Shown piece after piece: positions 44,201 through 58,140 of a DNA stretch of 64,000 nt (positions within the stretch are counted from its first letter, which is position 1; each line of letters opens with the position of its first letter). The notes below the pieces were generated by a model that was not told the DNA's origin, searched no databases, and saw only the letters and a program-made list of their open reading frames with translations. The translations under genes were made by a program, and so were the position numbers. This DNA is from Sordaria brevicollis (Eukaryota > Ascomycota > Sordariomycetes > Sordariales > Sordariaceae), in contig JAUTDP010000015.1 in assembly GCA_033439795.1 (NCBI GenBank), forward strand, positions 558,001-622,000, given 5' to 3'.

Positions 44201-45160
44201 TGTTCCTGTTGTGGAGATGGAATGCTCTGATGTGCGCGAAGTGAAAGTGTAGAGAGGCAAGTTTGTGTGATGTTGGATGTTTTGAGATCAATGCTGTGTT
44301 GCGATGATCGATTGATGGAAGTTGTACAAAGTTTCCGGGATTCAAAACGTTTGATGGGCGACTTAAAACCCCAGATTGTGCGCAAGCATTCACCAGTCCT
44401 GGTCCCAAGTCAATGGTTCAACCAAGTGGCTGAATAAGAATTGGTCAATGAACAATAGCAAGTTCAAGGTTCTGAATTGGATCCACCAGCAAACGGTCAA
44501 CCTGACTGAACCGCACACATCCTTGCGTTGAAGGGGGTCGCTGGACGTGGAATTCTACGAAAGGTTTCGTACATTACGTGGAACCCTTTCTGCCAATGTG
44601 GCGATATGGGATGAAAAGGGGAATTTGGACGCCTGGTCGTTTTGAGTGGACTAGGCGCTTCTCCCGACTTCGACTTTTCTTTATGAGGTCGGGGATATGG
44701 ATTGAACGCAGTTCCCTGGGGGCGGGCGGTGACGTATTCCAGACTTTTGGAGTCTACCCATCATGATATCTTCTCGCCCCGGAGAACGTTAATGCAGAAA
44801 TCGAACCTGCCGGAAAAGAATCTAGGGAGCGGGTCGTCTGGCAACGCCGGGCCGGAGGGGCTGCTCTGGCGCTGACGAGGGGCCGGGGGCCGGGGCAGAA
44901 CCAACGGGTCAAATAGGCGGGAGGCCAGGACTGCCCGGCTGCTGCCACAAGCGAAACACCCTGTAGAACACCGCCGTCTGTTGTCGTCTCATCCTATCCG
45001 AGGAGCAGCTGTCCCGCCTCCGAGCCATTGCCACTGCCTTTCGGGACGGACACCATGCATGCCCGCTTGTGCCGTGATAGCCTTCTGACTAATTTCTCTA
45101 CTTAATTGCTTTGGAGGGAACCCCGAAGTTTTAGACATGGCCTATTAAGTCGGGGCCCGT
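44201..45160. other. Intergenic region up to the right RIP boundary
   Basis: About 960 bp of ordinary to GC-rich sequence. The GC-rich part 44800-44960 has short open frames on both strands but no recognisable product. Composition changes sharply to AT-rich between about 45165 and 45220. Confidence 0.5.
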
Positions 45161-48100
45161 GCGCACATACTGTTTGAGTGAAAATATTGTCACCGGGTAC
45201 TATCCTAGTCTAATATTCGTAGACTCGATATTATTATATTCTGCTCAAGAGAATATTTTCGGACAATATAATATTTTTACGGCAAATATTTACTTAAGTC
45301 CGAATAGTTATATTATGCTCGACCCTATATTAACGAGAAATGGAATATTTAGCCGATAATTATCTATCCCCTATTTAAAATTAATAAATTTTGTATATTC
45401 GGTTTAGTTACTTTTGTATATTTAATTCTAGTTTAATATTTATACATTTTATTCTTATTATACGAAATTCCTCTTTTTATTAAGTCAAAATTTATTTTCT
45501 TTATTATATTTAACTTTAATATTATTATTACTAAAGTTAAAAATCTCTTTTAATATCCAATTTTACTCTTATTGTCTTTATTTGCAATTTAATATTTCTA
45601 TTAACCTATAATTGACCAAAATATATATACTTCTCTAATTATAAAACTTATTCTCAATATATAGTAAATTATTAATATATTATTTTAAATAATTCTATTT
45701 CCTCTCCTAAAAGCATTTTTTTATTAGTAATATCTTTTTTCACGTTTTATTTTTATTAGATTTATTATATTCTAAATTAGTATTATTTTCCTAATAATAG
45801 AAAATTTTAATAATAGAGAATTATATATTAATACGAATATTATTATAATATATAAATTAAATTTATATTTTAAAATTAGAAAATATATAATTACTATTAT
45901 ATATATATTTTATTCTCAATATATAATCTATTCGAAATAATTATCTATTTTTTTCTATCTATTTTATTAATAATATTTTTAAAAGAATATAATATTTTAA
46001 ATTATATATTATATTTTTAATTAATAGAATATTCTTTACGTATTATAATTTACTATAATTGTACTTTATATTATAAGAAGGTATAGTTAGGGGCCCGGGC
46101 GGGGATCCCGTCCCCGATATTCGATAATTTTAAGTAAGACGGTATATAATACTGGGCTTCCGAGCGATTTGTAACGATATCTTATTATAACCGTTAGAGG
46201 TATTTTACTTCTTGCCTATTTTAGAGGTTTTAGCGGGGAAATTCCTAAGACTTTTAGCTTGCGATTCTATAATATTTGTTCGTACTAATTATATAAATAT
46301 ATATTATTATTATATATAGTAGCGATAGAATTAATAGTATATAGGAAAGTAGAATATTAATTAGGTTAGTATAATAATATTCTTATAAAATATTACCAAA
46401 ATTTTAATATTCGTAGATAAAGAAGATTTTAATAATATTTAAATACGTTTCGAAAATAATTAGAAGTATATTAAATATAATAGGAAGTTTTTAATTACTT
46501 TTAATTATATTATAAAATACTTCGCCTAATTAATTTAATTTAATTTAGGTTTTAAAAATAAATAATAAACGTAAAATAATATCGAAATCCTTTAGCTTTT
46601 TTATATATTATATATTACTCTAAATATTTAAAAATATAAATCCCCCCTTTTTTTAATTAAATAAAGAATATTTCTAGTATATAACGATATCCGTAGTAAT
46701 ATCCCTAATCCGTAAAGAGATAATTTAATATTATAGAAGATAGAAAATTATAAAATATTTTAATACTTTTATTTCCTCCTAATAATTTCGTTATTATAAT
46801 TTATTATCCTCAAATTCGATAAAAATCCGTATAATAAAAAAAGATAGTAGAATGAATAGCGTAGTATAGAAAATTAGGGTAATAATATATTTAATTTAGA
46901 ATAGGAAGTATTTAAATTATAAAATTATTTTATTAAATATACGAAAAATATAAGATGTAACGATAATTTATTGCGTTAAAAAGGTAATAATAAAATATTA
47001 TTATCCCTTTTCTATATTTAAATAATAGGAGACTCGGCGCTATCGAAATTCTTATATATATTGGTAGCATTCGGGTCCGGGTATTCCGTTATTCTAGCGA
47101 TGCGTAAAATATTCTTAGAAAAGGCGTCCGCCTATTCTTCGTATAATATATTCGGGTTATTAATATTTATAAATAATATTAAATTTTATTCTACCTTTAG
47201 GGTTTATTCGATTTTTATAAAATTTATATTTCCCTAATTATAAATATTGTACGTCGTTTATTCTAATTATTCCGGAATTTAATATTACTTTATTGTAATT
47301 CCGATATTAATTAATTTAGCGGGGCTTTTTATATTTTTAGGAGTTTTATATTATTCCGCGGTAATTTTATATAGATTTGCCGTTATAATTTTAATATTTA
47401 TATTAGAGGGGTTAGAAATATCTTCGCTTATTCTGGGTTACCTTTATATATTTCTATTAATAGGGGATTTTACTTCCTTTAAACGTTCCTAAATTATTTT
47501 GTATATACCGCCGGATAGTATTTCGTATCCCGGTATTCCTATTTTCGAAAAAGTAAAATCTTTATAAGATTATAAGGTATATTAATTTTAATATTTATTA
47601 ATTTTATTCGAATTTAAATTATATTTACTTTTTAAATTTATTTACTTATTATTAGGTTAAAGAGTTCGTAGCGTAGGAATTAGCTTAATAACCCTATTTC
47701 CAGAATTGGGGCTAAGAACCGCTCGCTAAGACGTTCGGCCTTTTATCCTTTTACCGCCCCGGGCTTTAGAAATAGAAGTTTAAGTAATACCGTTATATTT
47801 AATTCGGGCTTTAAATAATAAAGATTTTTATAGAGTAAATAACGTTTCCTCTTAGAATTTTAATTTTAACCGGTTATTATCGTTAATATTTATTCCCGGC
47901 GCGTAATAAATACCCCCGTCCTTTTTATTAAAATTATATTCTTCGACTTCTTTTCTATTTTTTTTAATAATATTAATATTAATTATTTTAATATTTTCTT
48001 ATACTTTATATATTTTTTCCTTTATCCCTTTAATTCTATAAACCCCGTTTAATTTTTCTTTTATTATTAATTCCTTTACTATAATTAAATCCTTAGTAGT

Positions 48101-48751
48101 TAAAATTAATTTAGTTTTAATATATACCAATAAAAACTTTAACTTTTTTCCTATTAAATTCTTTTTAATAATTGAATTAACTTCCGTAAAAAATAATAAT
48201 TACGTCGATATTTTATTATAAAAAAATAATTTTATTTTTAATACCGATTTAATTAATTATTAATCGGTTAATTTAATTTTTATTATTAAGCGCCGTAAGA
48301 AGTAAATTATTTCCGGGTATAATAAATAATATTCGGTCTACAATTTCTTTAACTTTAGGCCAAAATCCTTTTCGCTTTGGTTTTTAATACTAATTAAAAT
48401 TCTTATTAAAAATATAACCGTTGGCCCTTTTTTAACGTCCTTTATACTTTTTATTAAAGTTTTTATTAATTTCCGGTAAAATCCGTTATATTACGAAATA
48501 TATTTTTCCTCTCCTTTAATAATTAAGACCTTCCCGGCTATTAGCCTTTTTATTTAATATTATTTATTATTATCCCCGGTTTTTAGAACTTTAGGAATTT
48601 AATTTTTAAATTTCCTTCCGCATTTATTAATATTTTTAACCTTTAGAATATTAGAGGTCTAATTCTTTATTTCCTTTCCGCGTTTAACTCCGTTTTTAAC
48701 CTTCGGAATATTAAAAGTCTAATTTTTTATTTCCTTCCCGCGTCTAATTAT

Positions 48752-48960
48752 ATTAGAGGTATTCGGAACTTTAATTATTAAATTTATAAATTCTCCGATT
48801 TATTTAATTATATTAGAGGTATTCGGAACCTTAATTATTAAATTTATAAATTCTTTAATTTATTTAACTATACCGGAAGTATTCGGAACCTTAGTTATTA
48901 AATTTATAAATTCTCTAATTTATTTAATTATATTAGAAGTATTCGGGTTAGCCGTCTTTT
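48752..48960 (-). repeat. 60-bp tandem repeat array
   Basis: Three to four units with a period of exactly 60 bp, each containing GTATTCGGAAC and then TTATTAAATTTATAAATTCT. A 60-bp period keeps reading frame, consistent with a 20-residue coding repeat before mutation. Confidence 0.8.
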
Positions 48961-49370
48961 TATTTAAAGAGATCGGAAGTATAATTTTCTTATTAGGGGT
49001 ATTCGGGTTAGTTATTTTCTTATTTAAAGAGACTGGAGGTATAATTTTTTTATTTAAAAAGATTAGAGGTATAATCTTCTTATTTAAGAAGACTAGAGGT
49101 ATAATTTTTTTATTTAAAGGGGCCGGAAGTATAATTTTTTTATTTAAGGGGGTTAGAATTAAAGTTTCTTTATTTATAGAATTCGGGCTAGCTGTCTCCT
49201 TATTTTTAAAATTCGGGGGTATAATTTCTTTATTTATAGAATTTAGGTTAATTATTTCCTTATTTTTAAAATTCGGGGGTATAATCTCTTTATTTATAGA
49301 ATTCGGATTAGCCGTTTCCTTATCCTTAAAATTCAAGGGTATAATCTCTTTATTTAAGAAATTCGGTACT
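48960..49370 (-). repeat. 30-bp coding minisatellite (10-residue repeat), still open on the minus strand
   Basis: A 138-codon open frame on the minus strand (48920-49336) consists of about twelve 10-residue units of the form LNKKIxxxxx, for example LNKKIIPLVF and LNKKIIPPVS. An open frame this long is exceptional in RIP DNA and reflects the Lys/Asn/Ile-rich repeat, which has few mutable Gln or Trp codons. No ATG context or flanking gene is intact. Confidence 0.75.
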
Positions 49371-52300
49371 TAATTAATTATTACTATTTAATTCGTAAGA
49401 ACGAGAGGAGGGAATTTCTATTTCTTGAATTTCGCTATAGATTTTACGGCTATTATTTTTCGTAAATTAATAAATTTAATTTCAATTTAACGGTAAATTT
49501 TTAATAAATATTAGAAAAGAAGGTACGAAAATTAATTAAGAATAAATATATTTATAATATCGCGGCGATACGCGTAGGAAATTAATTCGATAATAAAATA
49601 AATCCTAATTATTATAATAATAATAGAAATAATAGCGGAGAGAGAAATTAATCTTAACGGCGGGGTTATTAATTAATAGGAGAAATAAGGAAATAATTAA
49701 TCGGTTATTAACGTTAAGGTAAAAGGAATATACGATTATAATTAGAAGGTATAAAAGGGTTAACGGTAGAAAATATTTTTGGGGAGAATTTAGGAAAGTA
49801 AAACCGCCGCGAAGGATAGTCTTTCTTATTTATTAGTAACGTTAGCTATAGGTAGTTATAATAATAAGAAAAGATATTTTTAAGGGAGAATTTAGGAAAG
49901 TAGAATTGCGGCGACGAGGGGCGCAATACGTTTATTATTCCAATTAATCTCTTTTTAGTATTTAATACTATAATATATATTAATAACCTAAAAATAAACT
50001 TTTATTTTAAATAAGATTAATAAAAAGTATTATACAATAAGGTTAATAAATAATTATATAAATAAAATAATAAAACGATATAATATTATATTTAAATGAA
50101 TTTACGGGCGGCCGTTACGGATTCTTTCTTTTGGAGAAAATAAATAATTTTGTAATATTATAAAAAATATTCCCAATATTGGAAATTAATTATTAATAAT
50201 CTTACCGCGAAATAAAATATCCCTTTGTAATTTTTAATTATTTAAAACCGTATTAATAATTAGTAAACGAGAATTTTAAGAATTAAATTATATAATATTA
50301 AATTATATTACCGGACCGAACGTTAATATTATAATAAAATTAGTAAGTTATTAAATAATATTATTATAAAGTATACGAACGAATAAGTATAAGAATAATA
50401 AATTTAAATTATATATAAAAATTCCGCTTAATTATTACTAATATATAACGTAATAATTAAATTAATAGGAAAGAGGTAAAATATTTAAAAAATAGAGAAA
50501 AAAAATCTAAAAAATATAATAAAAATATATTGAAAATATATCCCCTCTAAAATTAAAACCTCCCCTCGTATTATTATTAAAGACTATTTAATATACCGTT
50601 AATTAAAGTATTAATAGTAGAATTATAAAAATTATAAAATATAGAAAACGAAAAAAGTATAAAATAATAAGTAGAAATATAAATAATATATTATATAATT
50701 AAATTTTAAGTAACGTTATTACTAATACCGGGATTATTAATATTAGAAGGGGGAATAAAAAGGAATTTATTATAAATCGTAAATTAATTTTCAATAAATT
50801 CTTCTTCTCTATCGTTTATTATTAAAGGTATAAACTCTCTATTTATAATAATATAAAAATTATTAAAATCGGGAGGCATCCCCTACGCCGGTTTGTAAAT
50901 TATTTTAATAAAATTATTATAGTATTAAATATCGTCGAATAGAATATAATTATATAATATTTAATTACCGTTCGAATAATAGAATTTAATATTTATTATA
51001 GCCGTAATTATAATTTAGGTATAAATAATTGTAAAATAGAACGGTTAATAAAATTTATTTCGCAAAATAAATAGGAGAATTTACAACGGCACTATTTTTA
51101 AATATTAAACCGGGACGCCGGGACGTCGATATAGCCTTTAATAAATTTAAAAATTAAAAGAAATTCCTAAAAACTATTTTCAACCCATCTTTACTACTAA
51201 AAATCCTAAACCTTAAATAATTTATTATAGCCGGTAAATTAACCTAATTAATTAAAATAATATTTAGCCAATTCCTATAAAATAATTAATTATAATAAAT
51301 TCTTATAAAATATTCGGGGATTAAAATATACTTTAACCTTTTTTAGAATTTCGGACTTCTAAGAATTGAAATTAGACGCGTATTTAATTAAATTCTATAA
51401 TTTCGTAAATATTTTAATATTCCCTTTTAAATCTTTAATAACCTCCTCTATAATCGCCTCCTTATTAAATTAATTTATAGTAATTAAAATTATAATTTTT
51501 TGTATTTTATAGCTATTTTTAAAAATAATTTTAAGGAAATTCTATTATAAAGGGTTATTATATTCGGTACGACGTTTACGGGCCGGGGGTTAATTATTAA
51601 CGCTAATTATTAATATTAAATTTATATTATTCGGGGGCGTATTATAAATATTGAAGTTATTTATATTAATTAATAATTATAAAAATATACTAATAAGCGA
51701 TTTAATTAGAATAGACGTAGGGAAATTAATATCGGAATAATTATCGGTGTTAATAGAGTATAATAATAGATTAGTATTAAATTAGGGCTTTTAATCGTTT
51801 TCGGCGTTATTAAGGTTATTTAAATAAGGAACGGAACGTTTAGTATTAATAACGATAAAAGTCGATATTAGTAATTAAATAATAATTAACGGAATATTAA
51901 AAGTTAAAGAAATAAATAGAGATTTATATAAAATTTATTAATAAACGTAAAGTCGACGGGAATTTCTATTAATATTTATTCTAATTATATTTAAAGGATA
52001 ATATCCTAAGAAATAGTAGCCCCGGGAACTATAGAAATAGAAATTAAAATCGGTATTATAGAGGTTATAAATAGAATCGCTAAAATAATTATCGGAGGGG
52101 TTAGAATTCTAATAATAGGAATAATATAAATAGAATTAAGAATCGATTAAATTTAATATTAAACGATATTAAAAGCCGAAATTAAATTTAAAATCTTAAA
52201 TATCGTAAATATAAAACCGGTAGTGGGAATTTAATTTGAAATAGACCGCGGGGCTATTAAATTTTACGAAAATATAAAACGAATGGTTAGGATCTTCTTA

Positions 52301-53899
52301 AAGCCTTTAGGAAATATTATTACGTTAAGTAATTAGAATTTATTAAAATAAAAATATATATCGTTAAACGAAGTAAATAAAGAGATAATAGAATAATAAG
52401 AAATAAAAAATAAAGTTTAAGCGTCGAAACGTAATATATTAATAATATATATAGGGTAAGTAATTAAAAACGGAATAAAGGTGGGGAAGGTTCGAATAAA
52501 ATAAATTTGAAAATAAGAAATAAAAATTAAATAGAAATTTAGGTTTCGGAAAATAAATAATTAATAAAGATATTAATTTTTTTATAATTATATATTTATA
52601 AATTAAAATAGTATTTATTTCCTTTTACTTTTTTTTAATTAAATTAATATTATCCCCGCCTTCTATTTTATAATAATTAATACCTATATATTAAATTAAA
52701 TAATATAATTAAATTAATTATTAAATAGGAAGGTATATTATAATATTAATATTCTTTATTAAAATTAAAGAAAGAAATTAATAAAAAATTAAATAAATAA
52801 TTATCGTATAAATATCCCGAATAATCCTTCTTTTTATTATAATTATTTATTTATATATATACCGGGGTAAAGTAATTGGGCCGGTTATTACGAAAGGAAA
52901 TAAAATTTATACTCTTACTATATATCGGAATAATTAAGTTATTAGTATTCTTTCTTAATTAGAGGAAAAGGGCGAATAATTAGAATAAATAATAATTATT
53001 TCGGTATTATTAGAAAATTATAATTATATAGCTCGGGTAAGGACGTTATACGCCCGCGTATATATAATTTAAATATAAACGTCGAAGCCGGAAACGAACG
53101 GATAGAATAAAGTAAAAGTAGCAAGGATATAGAAATTATTCTTCTTCGTTATTTTCGTTATTATATTAATAAAATAGGAAATAAAATTATTATAAAAATA
53201 TTAATTAAATTAATTAAGAAAGTAAGATACGATTTAGAGCGGCGTATAAAATAGAAAAAAAATTAGCGTTATTTAATTTATTAATAAAAAAATATAATTG
53301 CGACGTGTAATAATAGGTACGACCCGCGCGACGTATTTATTTCGAACGTATATTATATAAATATTATATAGAAGGAGTTTAAATTAAATAAAATTTAACC
53401 GATTTTTCGATAACCCAATTTAAGATTTAAAGTATTCGATTTCGAACTTAATAGATTATTATATAGAAAGGTGCGAAATAAAAAGGTACGAAGTCGAAAA
53501 AGGTGCGAAGGAAATTAAAAAACTTTCTATTAATAATAGTTCGGTATTTTAAATAAATATTAATATTATTTTACTTTTAATTAATAATATAATAAATATA
53601 TATATTAATAATTTAACCCGAATTTATATTTAGGTATATATTAGTTTAATTAATTACCGATTTAATCGATAAATCCTTATCGAGTACGTAAAAGTATCTT
53701 TAAAATTATATTATACGTAGCTTAATTATATAATAACGTTATACCCTAATAAAGCCGCGTTTTTACCGCTTTTCTATATTATATTATCCTATTAAACCTT
53801 TATTATATAATATATTATAATATTCCCCTTATATTTAATACTTTAATTTCGTTAAATATTAATATATAAAAGTTATAATAAACGAGAATAAAGACGAAA

Positions 53900-56650
53900 T
53901 CCTTCTCTATATTTCGATTATAATTAATAACGAATTTAAAATAAATTTCGTATATAATCGCTTATAATTCGAATAATATACTATTTAGTAATTAAATATA
54001 TATATTACGAATTAATTAAATTTACGTACCGCTACGGAAAAACGACGCGAACGAATTAGGCATTTATAAAATTCTAAGCGATTATATAATTTATATCCAA
54101 TTCCTATATTAAATCCAAATTCGGCTTTAATTTAAAACCTCCTAATAAAATCTTTTAATATAATTAATTATATTAATATATAAATATAAAATATCGATAT
54201 ATTAAATGTAATAATTCCTATACTACCCGATTAATTTAATTCCGACCCCGAGCCCGAATTAAAAGAAATTAATAAATTAAATAGAATGCGAGGTAATATT
54301 TCCGAAGATAACGATATCGATAATATTAACGATATTAATAAAAATAATAAGGATAATTTGGGAGAAATCGGCTAAAATTGTAATATCGACATTTCGGATA
54401 CGCTTATATTTAGAATTGCCCTAATACCGCTACTGTAACCTCTTTAATTAAAATTATTATATTAATTAATTTTAATTAATATAATAATAAAGGTGGAATT
54501 TAAATAAAAGGAGTCTATTTCGATAAATACGTAAGATTTATTCGTATTATAAATATAATATTATAATATATCTTAATTAATATATAAATAATTTAATAAA
54601 ATTTTGAAAAATATTACGAATATATTAGAGTTATAAATTTTACCGTCTTTTAAAAATACGCTAATTAAGAATTTTAATAAATTTTTACCTATTAGGCCCC
54701 TTCGAAAGTAAAATATTTTATTTAATATCGACGTTATATTTAATAAAATTAATAATTAAGAAGATATTTACGTATTCGATTTTAAATATACTTTTACTAT
54801 TATATTCGCCTCCGAAATTATACGCTTAAAAATCTTCCGAAGTATAGTATATTATATAGATAAATTTATTAAAAAATTATAGTAAATACTATAGTGGGGC
54901 TAATTATTACGGATAATATTAGGATTGTTTTTTAAATACTTTAACGGATATATAATTTTCCTATCCGACTTTATTTATTAATATAATTACGGATTAAGAA
55001 ATTACGCGTATAATAAACGAAGGTACGAAATTATTTATATTGGAAAGGTAATTTATTATAATATAAATTATATAAATAAAGCGGAATAAAAGGGTCGAAT
55101 AAATAACTTAATTATAAGGATTTAATTAATTTATATTAGATAATAATTTACGCTAAGTATATAAAGAATCGCTTTAAATATTTAAACTTCGGAGGCTAAA
55201 ATAGGATATAAAAAATTATTCGTTTTAGAGGATAAAATTATAAGGATTAAATTAAATTAAATTCTTAATTATATTAATAATATCGTTATTAATTATAATT
55301 TTAACCTAAATTTACCCGATATTTAATATTAATTTTACGCTCCTTTTATAATTAAATATTTCTTTAATAACGAATATTCCTATTTTTAAATAACTTTTAT
55401 AATTAATCCTCTCCGTACCGAATTCGAATTAAAAATTTAACCGCATTAATATTTCGAGGAAAAATGGGTTAATAAGAACGTTTAATCTTTATTTTTTTAA
55501 TTATATTATAACGAATTCGGACTTTTCTAATCTATATAACGTTCTATTCTTAATATTTATTTATTTTACTAATTTCTATTAAAAATATTACGGGATAAAC
55601 GATTAAATATTATTTTAATTATATTAAATGCCTTCGGCGCTATATATTCGGATATTTTCAATTATTTATATTATATAATTAAATTCGATAATAGGATTTT
55701 ACTATTTATAAACGGGAATAATACTTTAGTTTATTTATTCGTTAATATTTTTATTAAAAATATATTATAATAGTAGAAAATATCGGAATATACGAATTAT
55801 ATAGTAAAAAGGCTATATAAATATTATATAATCGGTAAAGAAGAATATTCTAATTTTAAATACAATATTATAAAAAATAGCCGGTTTTATTTCTAATATC
55901 TTCGTGATATCGAATTAAATTAAATAAATTCGAAATAATTTTAGAAATTCGGCTTATTTCTAAACGTAGATTTTAATTTATTCGATTCTTTACGGATATT
56001 CTTTCTAATTTTAAATATTATTTCTTCCCGGCCTATTAACGTTATTTATACTAAATATTAAAGCTTGGCGAAGATATTTATACGCCTTATTTTTAATTTA
56101 GAAAATATAAGATTCTTATAAAGAAAAGTTTTATTTATAATTATAGAAACTTATTAGAAATTCCTATTCCCTCCTAATTGGGGATAAATTTTATTAGTAC
56201 GTAAGTATATAAAGTCGATAAATATATAATAAATTATAAGGGTTATTATTATTACCCCCGTTTTTTTATATATATAATTAGAGGATAAATATATTAAAGA
56301 TTATTTATATCCCTTTATTATTAAATTCGTAATAATTTAATATTTTAATATAAACGATTTATAGAATTCGTTCGAAAATTTAATAAAACCCCCAATTATA
56401 TTATAAATTATTATATATACGTATTAAATATATATACTTTCTATAATTATAACCTATAGTTTTAATAATTTATAAAACGACTTTAAATTATTTAACCGAC
56501 GAATAATAAACGGGAGAAAGGCTATTTAATTTATATTTTACATTCGAATTATAAATATAAAACGATTAAAGAAAGCCGTAATAAATAGAAGAAATAAAAT
56601 AACCGCGATTATTTTTATTCGGTAACCTTTAATTTAACGGCTTTAAATAT
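53900..56650 (+). other. Degraded long reading frame of unknown type
   Basis: Plus-strand translation with RIP stops ignored stays protein-like over stretches such as FFKYFNGYIIFLSDFIYQYN (about 54930), NILIILNAFGAIYSDIFNYL (about 55600-55660) and FGLFLNVDFNLFDSLRIFF (about 55945-56000). It could be a former transposase or other repeat-encoded protein. I could not assign a family. Confidence 0.3.
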
Positions 56651-57360
56651 TAATATTAATTAACCGCTAAGGTATATTTATTTCTACTATAATAAATAGG
56701 AATAGGGTTATTAGAAATAGAATAACTATTATAACCGCCGCTATAGGCGATTCCGAATTAATATTAATTGTATTTACCCCCGTAATTTTAACGAACTTAA
56801 ATCCTAAGGCTGGCCGCCTACTATTAAATATTAGTAGTATTATTAATATTAATTTTAACCGTTAGGAAAATAGCCGCTTCGCTTTATAATTTAAAAGGTT
56901 AACGATTTTAATTTTAATCTTCGGCTAATTAATACTAATATAATTAAGCTAACCCTAATAATTTTAAATTATTCGTTTAATTCCCCGGCCCCCTTCCGCT
57001 ACGTCCTCCTATATATCCTCCCCCACTCCCTTAATAATATTAATTATTCCTTTAATAATATTTATTATTATATTAATAATAATAATTAATATTATTATAG
57101 AAATAGAAGATATTAAGAACGCTAGAAAAATATTGATTTTAAAAAAGTAGGAAATAAAAGAAGGGTTATTAAACGTCTATTAAATATTTTATTATATTTG
57201 TATTTCTATTAAATATAGCCCTTTAATATTTTAGAATATAATACCCGGAGAGAGTAAATATTCGTAAATAATTTCTTAGTTTTAATCTTTTTCGACTTTT
57301 AATTCCTTACCCGTTATTAAAAATTTATTATCTATTATTTTCTTTTAATTTCCTAATTTT

Positions 57361-57700
57361 AACCCCTTATTTATATTTTATTTAACCCTTTTGGATATTC
57401 CTTAACCTTTTTCTTTATTCCTTAATTTATTTATACTTTATTTAACCCCTTCGGATATTCCTTAATTTTCTTCCTTATTCCTTAATTTATTTATACTTTA
57501 TTTAACCCCTTCGGATATTCCTTAGCCTTCTTCTTCTTTTCCTTTATTTATTTATAATTTTTAAGTTTATTCGGATATTCCTTAACCTTTTTCTTCTTTT
57601 CTTCTATTTATTTATAGCTCTCGGGCTTATTCGGATATTCCCCAGCCTTCTTCTTCTTTTTATTTACTTATTTATAATTTTCGGGCTTATTTGGGTATTA
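57361..57700 (-). repeat. 60-bp tandem repeat array (20-residue Lys-rich coding repeat)
   Basis: About five units with a 60-bp period built around TTCGGATATTCC. The minus strand reads EYPNKPESYK*IEEKKKKVK per unit, with the stop a RIP product of Gln or Trp. It is followed on the same strand by other repeats at lower coordinates. Confidence 0.75.
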
Positions 57701-57769
57701 AATAATTAATTTATTTAAATTCGGCATTTATTTATAAAAACCGGAAATTATCCAATTTTATTTATTATA

Positions 57770-58140
57770 TTCGGAGGTCCAATTTTATTATCTATTACCT
57801 TCGGAAATCTAATTTTATTATCTAATTATTTTAAGGGTTTAATTTTATTATTTATTACCTTCGGAGGTTTAATTTTATTATCCAATTATTTCGGGGGTTT
57901 AATTTTATTATCTAAAGGATTCGGAAATCCAATTTTATTATCTAACTATTTTAAGGGTTTAACTTTATTATTTATTACTTTCGGAAGTTTAACTTTATTA
58001 TCCAACTATTTTAGGGGTTTAATTTTATTATTTAAAGGATTTAGAAGTTTAATTTCATTATCCAATTATTTTAGGGATTTAGCTTTATTATTTAAGGGAT
58101 TCGGAAATCCAATTTTATTATTTAATTATTTCGGGGGTTA
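57770..58140 (-). repeat. Second 30-bp minisatellite encoding LNNKI-type repeats
   Basis: Twelve or so 30-bp units of the AATTTTATTATYTA type. The minus strand reads LNNKIGFPNP, LNNKAKSLK*, LDNEIKLLNP, LNNKIKPLK*. The 10-residue period and L-N-x-K-I core match the array at 48960-49370, 8.5 kb away on the same strand. Confidence 0.75.

Noticed and set aside
48752..49370. CRISPR array
   Set aside because: The repeats are contiguous coding minisatellites without unique spacers, in a fungal genome.
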